A DNA stretch of 64,000 nt from Sclerotiophoma versabilis (Eukaryota > Ascomycota > Dothideomycetes > Pleosporales > Didymellaceae): assembly GCA_012274445.1 (NCBI GenBank), contig JAAROD010000081.1, positions 434,001 to 498,000 of the forward strand, read 5' to 3'. A program made the position numbers and the translations under genes. The notes beneath the pieces were generated by a model, which saw only the letters and a list, made by a program, of their open reading frames with translations, made no database searches and was not told the origin of the DNA. Positions 20,822 to 30,700 of the stretch are shown one piece after another. Position 1 is the first letter of the stretch, and each line of letters opens with the position of its first letter.

Positions 20822-22665
20822 CAGTAAGAATTCGGTTTTATGGCCGTGTTACATAATACTTTAAGGGCAGTGTTCCTACTTACTATTAACAACACGCAAC
20901 ACTACAACAGTATTGTGTACTATACGCTACAGTGGTTTATTCTTCTGAATCTTCGCTATCATCTGCATCTTCAATCTCTACCTTACAGATGCGGGAATTG
21001 TGTTCAGTCTCGCCGCAACGGCCGCAGCGCCTCTCAGCGCGCACCCTCTTCGCTGGCGTTTCGCCCTCTTTACGACTACTACGAACCCTTTCAGCAAGTA
21101 AGTCAGATACCTCACCAACTGTTAAGGTCTCCTCTACCCGTACGTACCGCCGCTTACGGCCCTTACGCTTTGTAAGCTCTTCAATTGCGCTTCGCATACG
21201 TGCCTGTTCCTCCTGCAGCAACATCATGTTATGTGCTATCTGCTGAGCGCCTTTACTTAGCTGCCGTACCTGTTCATCAAGAGAACTTGCAGAAGAACCT
21301 GCGCGCCTTTGCATCCTCTGTCGAATAAGCGTAGTCTGGGCCTCTAGCTCTTTGGCGTTGCGCAGTGTCCTTGCCTCCCACGCGGCGTCGTCCCGCCGTG
21401 GTGGAGTTGGCGTGCGCAACCTTACATCAAGCTTAGATAAAACTGCCTCGGGGTTTAATGGAACTAATCCAGCGCCTCTAAACCCTGAGCGAGCATTCTC
21501 CTCAGTAAATGTCAGGTCGTAGGCAGCTTTAAAGGCAGGGAGGAAGGTTTCCTTGCTGATGTGGTTGATATGGTTGCGCGCCAAGGCTGAGATGCCGTCG
21601 CCGTAACAGCGCTTCAACGGCGCGAAGCAGGCAACATCAAGAGATTGCAACAAGTGCGACGAATGTGGAGGCATGCAGAGGGCAATAATCTTATGCTCCT
21701 TGCAGTAGTCCTGAAAATCCAGCGAGCAGTGGCTCTCGTGGCCGTCAATAATAAGCAACCTATACGCTCCTACAGGCTTTGCATGCGTATCGAAGTGTTT
21801 AGGCCAGGCAAGCGCTAGATCGTTGCTCGTCCAGCCATTTGGGCTAACTTGAATAACCCAGTCGCCTGGTATACCCAGCTCGAACCAGGTAGAGATAAGG
21901 ACCCTGCCTGCAAAGATGATGAAGGATGGGATGCGCTTCCCCGTCGCGCCGATAGCTTGTACCAGGGTAACGCACTCACGATCACCAGGCTGTAGTTTCA
22001 TTGCTTTCCTAGGCTTCTCTGAGCCTGTTACTACAAGCTGAGACGTGATCTTGCCCATTAGGAAGCCTGATTCATCAAAATTCCAGGTGTCCTCGTCAAG
22101 AATACCGTACTTCGCCTTAACCGATCGGACAAGCTCGAACCAGGGCTGGATAAGCGCTGGGTCCTCGCAAGCAGCTCGCTGGCAATCATACGGACGGCTC
22201 CAGCGCTTCTTAAGCTCAGGTGTACGCTTAACAAAGTTATCAACCCAGTGTTTGCCAACAGGCTTCCCACCCCGCTCTCTTAGCAGTCTATCCGCCATAT
22301 CTTGTACAAGAGCCTTTGTTGGCGGTACGTCACGTACGCTCTGGTCAAGTACACTCTGTAGAATGACCTCCTCTTCTACCTTTGTAAGGCGCTTTGAGTT
22401 TGGTTCGCAATCGCTTCGCGGGCGTGTTCCAGCGCGTCGGTCACGGACTGTTGTTCGAGGGACGTTGTAGATTGCTGCAGCGCGACTAACGCTTTTAACG
22501 CGCTTTAAGTTGATTTCAGAGATAGCAAGGAATATATGTCCTTCTGTATAGGGCTTTTGCGCGTTGGGTTGTTGAGACATAACGCGTTGTTGTGGCAGAG
22601 GCGTGTTGGTGGGGTTGAGCTGGCGGTTCGCATGGGAAACACGTTACTTAAGATATTCTACAGTG
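20822..22665 (-). mobile_element. pogo/Fot-type DNA transposon with intact transposase
   Basis: The transposase gene is framed by weak inverted ends: CAGTAAGAAT...CGTGTT from 20822, and on the other strand CACTGTAGAAT...CGTGTT from 22665. Each is flanked by TA (20820-20821 and 22666-22667), the expected target duplication. The deduced length of 1.84 kb is normal for Fot1-like elements. End similarity is only partial, so the borders are provisional; the coding content is not in doubt. It is not RIPed. Confidence 0.65.
20937..22580 (-). CDS. pogo-family DDE transposase
   Basis: A single 547-residue frame starts at ATG 22580. The N-terminus has a pipsqueak-type helix-turn-helix (about residues 10-50: ISEINLKRVKSVSRAA, NVPRTTVRDR), then a CENP-B-like DNA-binding region ending FVKRTPELKKRW. 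The catalytic core shows the three acidic residues in FDESGF, IIDGHESH and LQSLDVACFAPLK (a DDD triad, as in pogo/Tigger/Fot). The C-terminus carries a coiled segment and a zinc knuckle C-x2-C-x4-H-x4-C (CGRCGETEHNSRIC), then an acidic tail. It catalyses cut-and-paste transposition in the nucleus. There are no stops or frameshifts, so it is potentially active. Confidence 0.93.
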   Translation of the reverse strand: MSQQPNAQKPYTEGHIFLAISEINLKRVKSVSRAAAIYNVPRTTVRDRRAGTRPRSDCEPNSKRLTKVEEEVILQSVLDQSVRDVPPTKALVQDMADRLLRERGGKPVGKHWVDNFVKRTPELKKRWSRPYDCQRAACEDPALIQPWFELVRSVKAKYGILDEDTWNFDESGFLMGKITSQLVVTGSEKPRKAMKLQPGDRECVTLVQAIGATGKRIPSFIIFAGRVLISTWFELGIPGDWVIQVSPNGWTSNDLALAWPKHFDTHAKPVGAYRLLIIDGHESHCSLDFQDYCKEHKIIALCMPPHSSHLLQSLDVACFAPLKRCYGDGISALARNHINHISKETFLPAFKAAYDLTFTEENARSGFRGAGLVPLNPEAVLSKLDVRLRTPTPPRRDDAAWEARTLRNAKELEAQTTLIRQRMQRRAGSSASSLDEQVRQLSKGAQQIAHNMMLLQEEQARMRSAIEELTKRKGRKRRYVRVEETLTVGEVSDLLAERVRSSRKEGETPAKRVRAERRCGRCGETEHNSRICKVEIEDADDSEDSEE

Positions 22666-22973
22666 TATTATAGTTTCCTACTAAGTCCTACAGGGGGCCT
22701 TGTAAACCTTTATAAGATTCTGTAGGAACTATAAAACGTCTTATAGTCTTAGCTTGCGCCTTGAGTAGAGGCTCGTGAGACACTACGTGACCTTAGGTCT
22801 AGTGTCTCTCTAATCCATTACGCATTGTTGGTGATAAAACACTAATCCCGCGTGCTATCCTCTGAGATTGTAACAGCGTGTTGTAAAGCCTACAGACTAG
22901 AATCTTGTCTCTAGTTTAGTGTTTATAGAACGAAGGGAGAGAGCAGATAGATCTAGATAAGGCTTACGCCGCT
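22666..22973. other. Short intergenic stretch with a 13-bp inverted repeat
   Basis: TTATAGTTTCCTAC (22668-22681) pairs with GTAGGAACTATAA (22722-22734), with one bulged base. No gene is seen. It lies between the pogo element and the left end of the large TIR block. Confidence 0.5.
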
Positions 22974-22975
22974 TA

Positions 22976-23176
22976 CCGTGCACGGTCACTAGTTGCGCAC
23001 GGTCACTAGTTGCACACCCACCACCTTTTGCAGCCTACCAACAGTAAGGTTATTACGCCACGTATAGTTAATAAAACAATATAATTTTTTAGTAGAATAC
23101 TCTATAGACCTATGTAACAGATTGTCTTACCTAAATCTACTTAGTAAAGTAATCTTGCAGCTACAGCTATTGTATA
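22976..23176 (+). repeat. Left terminal inverted repeat of the composite block
   Basis: It starts CCGTGCACGGTCACTAGTTG, with an internal direct repeat of GCACGGTCACTAGTTGC. From CACCACCTTTTGCAGCC on it matches the reverse complement of 45994-46187. The outer 60 bp is un-RIPed and rich in CpG; the inner part is AT-rich. Confidence 0.75.
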
Positions 23177-23717
23177 TAGGTAGGGGAGCTAGAGAACGCT
23201 AGTTAGCAACAGGATAACTATGCGCAGCACTACTACTATATTTCTTAGTTAAATTTAACTGCAGCTACTATAAGGCCTTATGCTTGCCTGTTTAGAGTAA
23301 TTATATAGCTAGGCTGGCAAATGGATTTAGAGTACCTAACGTTGGGTTAGGGTTGGATTGGGGTAGGCTGGCAAATGGGTTCGAAGTACCCAACGTTGGG
23401 TAGGGGTTGGGTCGGGGTCGCACGGGCTACAGGTATGGGTTAGGTTAGGGTACCTCTAGCGTGGGTATAGGTTAGGTTGGGGTAGCACTAGCGTAGGTAG
23501 GGGTTAGGTAGGGGTACCTACTAGCGTAGGTATAGGTTAGGTAGAGTTAGGTAGGGGTTAGGTTTAGAGTACCTAGGCCCTATCTATCTGTCTTTAATAT
23601 TATTTACAGACGTCTATAGAGAAGACGCTAGCATAAGGCCTACTAGTATACTTATACATTCTCTTACTAGTCCTACTGTTTTTGCTAGTACTAGCGCTCT
23701 TCTTTCTATTACCTAGC
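23177..23717. repeat. Subterminal G-rich tandem repeats of the composite block
   Basis: Two 54-bp units start AGGCTGGCAAATGG at 23311 and 23365. A run of degenerate units then combines GGGTTAGG, GGTAGGGGT and TACCTACTAGCGTAGG up to about 23573. G is concentrated on the plus strand. The motif resembles telomeric TTAGGG but is irregular. 23177-23310 and 23574-23717 hold no gene; the latter ends at the solo-LTR target duplication. Confidence 0.6.
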
Positions 23718-24216
23718 TGTTACGATCCTGTGCGGACGAAGCGGCACAGTGATTAAGTAGCCAACCACAGCCCTCACCCATGAACCAGGGGCGGAGTCAG
23801 GAAGGATCTCCCTTTGTACGGTCACGTGACATGCTCGTCAACGAGCATGACACACGTGACTTGCTCGTCAACGAGCATCGTATGTTATCGCTCGTCAACG
23901 AGCAACGCTATGTATTTCATTGGACTGACCCTAGTCGCTCGTCAACGAGCATTACCCCATAGCAAGTATATAGTCAGTAGGAACACAACCCTTATGGTTC
24001 GTGTTCAACTTAGTCAATCAAGTTTGTCTTTGGAATCTCGACCCCAACTCTCGAGCTAGATAGTCTACTCTATACTACTCATTGTTACCCTCTATTGCCA
24101 CGGTGTTTCACTAGGCAATAACCCCAACCCTTACGGACCTTCCTGTACCAGCGCTCATCCCTGAGAACCAATACGAATAGTGCTTACGAGCTTTGCTTGA
24201 AAGTACAACTTCAACA
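23718..24216 (+). repeat. Solo gypsy LTR with 5-bp target duplication, not RIPed (499 bp)
   Basis: TGTTACGATCC...CTTCAACA is flanked by CTAGC on both sides (23713-23717 and 24217-24221), so it is a genuine insertion reduced by LTR-LTR recombination. Its U3 holds four copies of the near-palindrome GCTCGTCAACGAGC (about 23833, 23863, 23890, 23937). CpG is intact although the DNA on both sides is RIPed. Confidence 0.93.
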
Positions 24217-24600
24217 CTAGCCTTCTTTTTATATTCTAGCTAGATCTTATACGCCTCTATACTATTATCTATAAGTAACTTCTTAAACTTAAGGTATTAT
24301 AAAGCTTTCTTAGTAGTATTATACTTCTTAGAATTATACATAAATATATATCTAAGAAGGTTAAGAAACTACTTATTAAAGTCTATATAGCCTAGTATTA
24401 TTTTCTATATAGTAATAGAGAAGGTTATTTTATATAAGATAAGATTATATATAGGTAATTTATAAGCTTATAGTTATACTATTTATTATAGCTATTTATA
24501 ATAGTATAGAATTATTAAAATATAAAGGCCTTTATCTTACTTATATAGAGTTTTTATAAGTAGGTGTAACTAAAGCGCGTAGTATTATAGGAGGTACTAG
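24217..24600 (-). pseudogene. RIPed coding remnant of the host element (minus strand)
   Basis: Reading former CAA/CAG through TAA/TAG gives a Lys/Tyr-rich minus-strand frame continuing toward the hAT-like region. The solo LTR interrupts it on the left. The family is not identified. Confidence 0.35.
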
Positions 24601-26401
24601 TAGCTTATCTCTAGTATTCTCTTTAGTCTTATTTCTACTGTTAAAATTACTACTAGCTAGAAGCTCTAATAGATTATTTACCTTATTAGTAGGTAATAGT
24701 TCCTCTTCTTAAGATTAACTCTAATATATTAAATTCTTAAGAATTTTTTTTTTTTAGGTTATTTAAGCTAAAAGCCTATACTTTCTATCTCTAATAATAT
24801 CTTAGGTAGTATTAAATACTTACTCTATACCTACTTAAGTAATAGGTACTACTAGAATATTCTTTATAACTTAAGTAAGCTAGAAAAAGAAAGCTTAGTT
24901 AGTATACTACTACTTAAGTAGATTAAAGCCTTTTCTATTAATATAGAGTATACTTAGGTAAGATTTACCTTCTTTATAGGTTTACCTTCTTTTATAGCTA
25001 GACTTAAATATAGCTAAGCTTTAGCTAAATATTAAAAAGCTACTATTTAGTAATAGGTTAGATATAGGAGGTTTTTAGAACTATTTAGTCTCTAGAGTAG
25101 GCCTTAGTATAGATAAGAGAACTTAACTTTAGTCTCTTAGTTCTACTTTATTATATTAATTAAGGTAATCTAGAAACTACTATTAGTATATATACTTATC
25201 TTAAGCATTCTAAGTAGAGTTCTATAGAAGAGGTAAGTATTTAGCTATAATAAGTAACTATAATAAATACCTTATATATAGTAAGCTTTTAAGTTAGATC
25301 TAAGATTATTGCGTAATTAAATAGAAATCTCTATTTACTCCCTATTTAAGAATAGTACTTTCTTAGCTTATCCTAGCCCTTAGATATAGCTGCTCTAATA
25401 ATATCTAGCTACTTAGTATTATCTATATAGTTAATATTCTTACTTAGCTTTTTAGTTATATTATCTAGAAAGTTAAAAAGTTAATTATATATAAGCTAGA
25501 TATATAGAATCTAAGGATTTAAATTCTTACTTAGTAAGATAGTAGTATTCTTAAAATTCTTAAGTATTTTAGTAATTACTTATAGGTGCTACAACTTAAT
25601 TACTTCTAGTTAAAGCTTCTAAAGGTCCTTGTAATCTACCTCTAATATTTTACTACTAGTTAATAGAGTATACCTATAACTAGCTAGTTTTAAGCTAATT
25701 TTCTCTTATAGCTATTTATTAATATAGAGTTAGAGCTTAACTATATACTTATATATATTATATATAGAGTTCTATTATATCTTTATATCTCTTATTACTA
25801 ATAGCCTTTAGTTTAGTAGTAAATTATATTAGGTTATAAGAAACCTCTTAAATTATTATAGTAAAAGATTAATAGTAATATATATTACCTAGAGCTATAT
25901 AGTATTAGTATATAATAAATAACTATAATTAAAACTAACTTACTTTATATAAGAAGTTTAGAACAGATATATTAGTTTTAATTTCTTAAATATATTACTA
26001 CTATAATATCTCCTCTTATTCTAGTACTAGTAAAACTACTAGCTTTAAGTAAAAGATAATATCTTATACTATAAGATTTATTACGTAAGCTAGGTAGAGT
26101 ATTATGTTTTTATAAGAGCTCTAGGTATAGGCCTATTCTTAAAGTGCTTCTTTAAGGTACTATAATAAAGTACTATTATTACTAGCATTATTATATATAA
26201 TTACTAGTAGACTTTTAGTAACCTTATTAGATATAAGTACTTATAGTACTTCTTTTTCTATAGTAGATCCTATATACTTTCTATAAAGTTAGATAAAATC
26301 TAGTAGTACTTCTTTTAGCTACTAGTTACTATTAATATAGTATCTCTTTATAGCTAGAAAGCTAAGATAATTAGTAGCTATCTAGCTATCTAGTATAATA
26401 G
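24600..26401 (-). pseudogene. hAT-family transposase remnant, middle and C-terminal part, RIPed
   Basis: On the minus strand, allowing CAA/CAG/TGG to have become stops, the sequence yields NNASNNSTLL (about 26155-26190) and, near 26072-26105, a segment corresponding to the hAT landmark C-L-A-H-V-I-N-L. The upstream half is at 40835-41100, on the other side of the inserted gypsy; joined across the AATAG target site the two form one frame. No function can remain. Downstream (24600-25100) the reading continues with a Ser/Leu-rich then Pro-rich segment I do not recognise. Confidence 0.6.
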
Positions 26402-26900
26402 TATTAAAGTTATACTTTTAAGTAAAGCTTATAAGCACTATTTATATTAGTTCTTAGAGATAAGCGCTAGTATAGAAAGGTCTATAAAGGTTAAGGTTAT
26501 TACCTAGTAAAACACTATAATAATAGAGGGTAATAATAAGTAGTATAGAGTAGACTATCTAGCTTAAGAGTTAGGGTTAAGATTCTAAAGATAAACTTAA
26601 TTAACTAAGTTAAACATAAACTATAAGAGTTGTATTCCTACTAACTATATACTTACTAGGAGATAATACTTATTAATAAGCAACTAGAGTTAGTTTAATA
26701 AAATATATAGTATTACTTATTAATAAGTAATAATATATAATACTTATTAATAAGTAAGTTATATATATTATGCTTATTAATAAGCATGTTACGTAACTGT
26801 ATAAAGGAAGATTCTTCCTAACTCTGTCCCTAGTTTACAGGTAAGAGCTATAGTTAGCTACTTAATTACTGTACTGCTTTGTCTGCACAGGATTATAATA
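26402..26900 (-). repeat. 3' LTR of the minus-strand RIPed gypsy
   Basis: It starts TATTAAAGTTATAC (RIPed TGTTGAAGTTGTAC) and ends CAGGATTATAATA. Length is identical to its partner at 40331-40829. Palindromes lie at about 26663-26790. Confidence 0.9.
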
Positions 26901-27002
26901 CTATTCTTCTTCTTCTTTAGGTTTATTCTTAAAATATATAACTAGAATCTAGGCTTATATAAAACTAAGCTTATCTCTATATCTAGTAACTAGTATATTA
27001 AG

Positions 27003-27451
27003 ATGTCTTCTTATACCTATAACCTTTAACTTAGTCTAGAAATTTATTAAGCTAATACTCCTGCTAATTTCCTCTATAACTATTATTTCTTTAAAGGCTA
27101 TAAGTACTATATTATACTAAACACTATAAAGTATCTAAAGTATACTAAGTATATAAAGGCTAGAAAGCCTTATATTAATATATTATAAGAGTTACTAGAT
27201 TATACTTATAAAGAGTATAAAAAGAAGGTAGAAGAAGATAAAACCTTATTAGTAACTATTATTACGTAGTTATTATAAAATAAGAAGATTCTAAAATAAG
27301 CTAAGAATTACGCGTAGTAAAAGGCGCTATATATAGTAAATAAAATAGCTAAATTAGAAGAACTAGATCTTACTAAGAAGATAGATTATCTAGCAGTGTT
27401 AATAGGTATATATACCTTACCTATAACCTAGGCTACTCTTAAGCTTATTAA
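27003..27451 (+). pseudogene. RIPed antisense ORF of the gypsy subfamily
   Basis: The element is on the minus strand, so this plus-strand frame is antisense to gag-pol, just inside the 3' LTR, as in the intact element. It begins ATGTCTTCTTATACC and can be read through former CAA/CGA codons. The second half (about 27170-27380) is Lys/Glu/Leu-rich with heptad-like spacing (KEYKKKVEEDKTLL, NKIAKLEELDL), suggesting a coiled coil. In the first half, Tyr codons sit where RIP would have changed Cys. The copia insertion removes its last part. That it is the equivalent of the 5163-5708 ORF is inferred from position, orientation and layout. Confidence 0.5.
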
Positions 27452-27456
27452 GAAGT

Positions 27457-27748
27457 TATTAATAAGCTTGCAGTATAATACTTAGGTAATTAAATAATTA
27501 ATTAGTGCCTATCTATCTAGACATAATAACTATTTATATATAAAGAAAATATTATTAGTTATATAACTCTAGAATTAAGCTTATAGGTAGTAGTAGGTCT
27601 ACTTAACTATAGTTAGCTTAACTACTAAGCTTCTTAAGGGTTAGCTATAAGCTTAGGCGCACAGGCTTATACTTTAGGTAATACCTAGCTCTAATATAAT
27701 AACGCCTTGCTTAGCCTAGCAGTAAGCTAGTAGCTTACTTATGTAATA
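27457..27748 (-). repeat. 3' LTR of the nested copia
   Basis: It begins TATTAATAAGCTT (RIPed TGTTAATAAGCTT) and ends TATGTAATA. It aligns over its whole length with 34617-34908 and 45211-45502. Confidence 0.88.
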
Positions 27749-30700
27749 CACCTTCTAGATAGTCTTCTATAAATAAAGGAGTATCTAATAAACTACTATA
27801 TAGCTTATTACTTTATTTAGTAGTAATTATTATACTTTCTATATAAGGCGCTGTTTTAAGCTTCTAATTATTATTAAAGAAGCTTATTTTACTAGTATAA
27901 ACTTTTTATATTAGTTTATGCTTCTGCTTTAACCTTATAATATTAAGCAGCTCTGTATATTACTAGACGCTTAACTTAAAACATATAGCTTAACTATATA
28001 CTATCTGCTTAATTTTAACTTCTCTATTACCTAGTTTGTTTGTAGTTAGAGTTTTTATATAATATTTTATAGTAATAAGTAGTATAGGCGCAGAGTAAGT
28101 AGCTTACTTTACCTTTACTAGAGCTAATTATTATATAATTAGCCCCCTCTACTAATTTTAACTATCTCTAAGTCTATTACTATAGCTATAAGTACTCTCT
28201 TATTTTACCCTTAATTTAAGCTTCTTCTACCTATTTAGCTGCTTGCTATAAGCTTCTTAAGCTTCTTATACCTCTTAAGTTGCTTATAACTTATTATTTA
28301 AGCTTAAGTTATAGCTAGAAGGCAGCTACTCTTTTCCTACTAGCTTAGATAGCTTCTAATTAAGCTTCTTATATAGCTTTTCTAGGCTCTTTTTAACTAT
28401 TTAGCTAACTTTAGATAGAAAGAACCTAAGTCTAAGCACCTTGCGCGTACTACTGCTACTACTACTACTAATACTAAGCACTACTATACTACTACTACTG
28501 CTGCTAACTATACTACTGCTGCTTACGCTCTGCTCCTTGCGCCTTATACGCCTACTACCTACCCTTACTACTTAGTCTTACTTTTAGGCGTTAGTAGTTT
28601 AGCTTTAGCTATTTAAGCTTCTTCTGCTAGGCCCTTAGGCTCTATTAGAGACCCTAGCCTCCTCCCCTCTTACCTATTACTACTGCCCCCCCTCTAGCTG
28701 CCTCCTCTGCTACTACTGCTGCCTCTACCTCTGCCTCTGCTGGCTTCTACCCCTGCTACTACTACTACTACTACTATTACACCTATTATAGGTACTATGC
28801 AGAGTAAGCGTAGGACTATACTCTGCTTAGGCTGTGTGCATGCTCTGCTAGTTAACAGCTTAGCTGCGCAGTACTATAACGTAGCTAATACTAGCCCCTA
28901 TGCCTACTACTGCTTCTAGTGCTCTTTAGGGTATTCCTGTTACCCTATATAGGTTCTAGAGCTTCTTAAGCTTATAGTATATAAACTAACAGCTCTTATA
29001 GCCCTAGCCTTCTTAAGGCAGTTAGTATTACTCTTACTAATAAGCTACTAGTATCTAGAGGTATAACTACTTCTATAGGTTACTATTCTTTCCCTATAAT
29101 ATAGTTTAGTGCTAATAAGCTTATAGAGGTCTGTAGACCTATACGTTACTTAGTATATAATAAAGAAGCTCCTAGTAAAGAGTTATAGTTTTAATAGAGA
29201 CTAAGAGAGGAGCTTTAGATTTAGGAGTTTAGTAGCAGGCACCTAAGAGGAGGAGGTTATCCTTCTTAGTAGTTAAATTAATTATTTACTCTCTCTTTTA
29301 ACTACTCTTTTTATAACTCTATAACCTATTATACCTTACTATTTATATTATAAAGGTTTAAGTAGGTTAAAAAGCGCTTATAAGCCTGCCTAAGAAGCGC
29401 TTTTATTAACCTATTAGTAGGTATCTTACTTATTTTTATATAGGTTACTATATAGGTACCTTTTATATACTCTTATTTAAGCTATATATTCTGTATATCT
29501 ATATAGCGCAGCTAGGTAGTAAGCTGCTTACTCTCTTTTACTACTAACTATATAGTTTACTAATTATTATAGAATATCTTCTAAGTAACCCCTAGGTTAA
29601 GGCAGAGCTTATAGAGAAATTACTTTAGAGTAGTACTCTTCTTAGCTATATACTTAAGAGCTAGTAGTTTAGCTTTAGTTATTAAGGTAGTTACTATAAA
29701 CTGCCTAGCTGCCTTCTATATAATTAGGCTGCTAAAGAGCTATATAATATACCTCTAAGATAATTAATATAATTTACTATTATTAGTAAATAAAGCGTCT
29801 CTGTATATAAGAAGCTAGCTGCTTAAATAAGCTCTATACTATATACCTAGGTACTTAGTTCTATATAGGTAGCTAATAACTTAAGTAGCTACTTAGAAGT
29901 AAGCAGCTCTAGAATTTATAAGATAGTAAGACAGCTAAGAAGCTACATACGCAATGTTTAGCTGTATTATAATTATAGTATATAATATTAACTCTACCTA
30001 CTTCTAATAAGCCTTAATTTCTTACTTTAAAGCTTCTCCTATATACTTCTAAAGCTTAATTATAGAGAAGAGAATACTTAAGAGTAACCCCTTCTCTAAA
30101 ACCTTAAACTTAGCAGCAAGCTTCTTAATATAGAAGTTATAAGCAAGTGTTATTACTTAAGCTGCTTAATCTTATATGATATAAACTTCTAAGAACTATT
30201 TAGCAGCTCTATAATCTGTAATCTAATATTTAGCTATTAATAAGCTTATTAACTGCTCTGCAGTTACTTAATTATTCTTATAATAGGTAAGAAGAATATT
30301 ATTAATATAGAAGAGTAAGATAATTTTTCGCTTATTATTAAAGAATAAGCATAGCTCTTCTTTTAACACTATTAAACTAAGCTTCTAAAGAGTGCTAGAC
30401 AGCTTCTTATACTATAGAATAGAGGAGTCCTAGAGACTATATAGAGCCTATAGTAGTAGTACTACCTGCTTAGGCTTCTTAAATCTGTTAGGTAGCTTAT
30501 ATAGTACTAGCAGCTAGTCTTAGCAGCTTATATTAAGAAACACGCTGCTTATATTATACTGCAGTAGCTCTAAATTAAACTAAGCTACTACAGTAACTAT
30601 AGTATAGAAGGACCTTGTAGTAAGTATTATAGTATAGGTTAACTTAATTAAATTCTTTACCTAGAGGTCTCTACGTATGTATATTCTAGCTTTATTTTTT

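Noticed and set aside
23311..23573. True interstitial telomere
   Set aside because: The repeat is irregular, mixed with non-telomeric units, and recurs inverted inside the same TE block, so a TE subterminal array explains it better.
28450..28800. Trinucleotide-rich tract as an independent microsatellite locus
   Set aside because: It lies inside the copia element and probably reflects a low-complexity coding part that was less affected by RIP.
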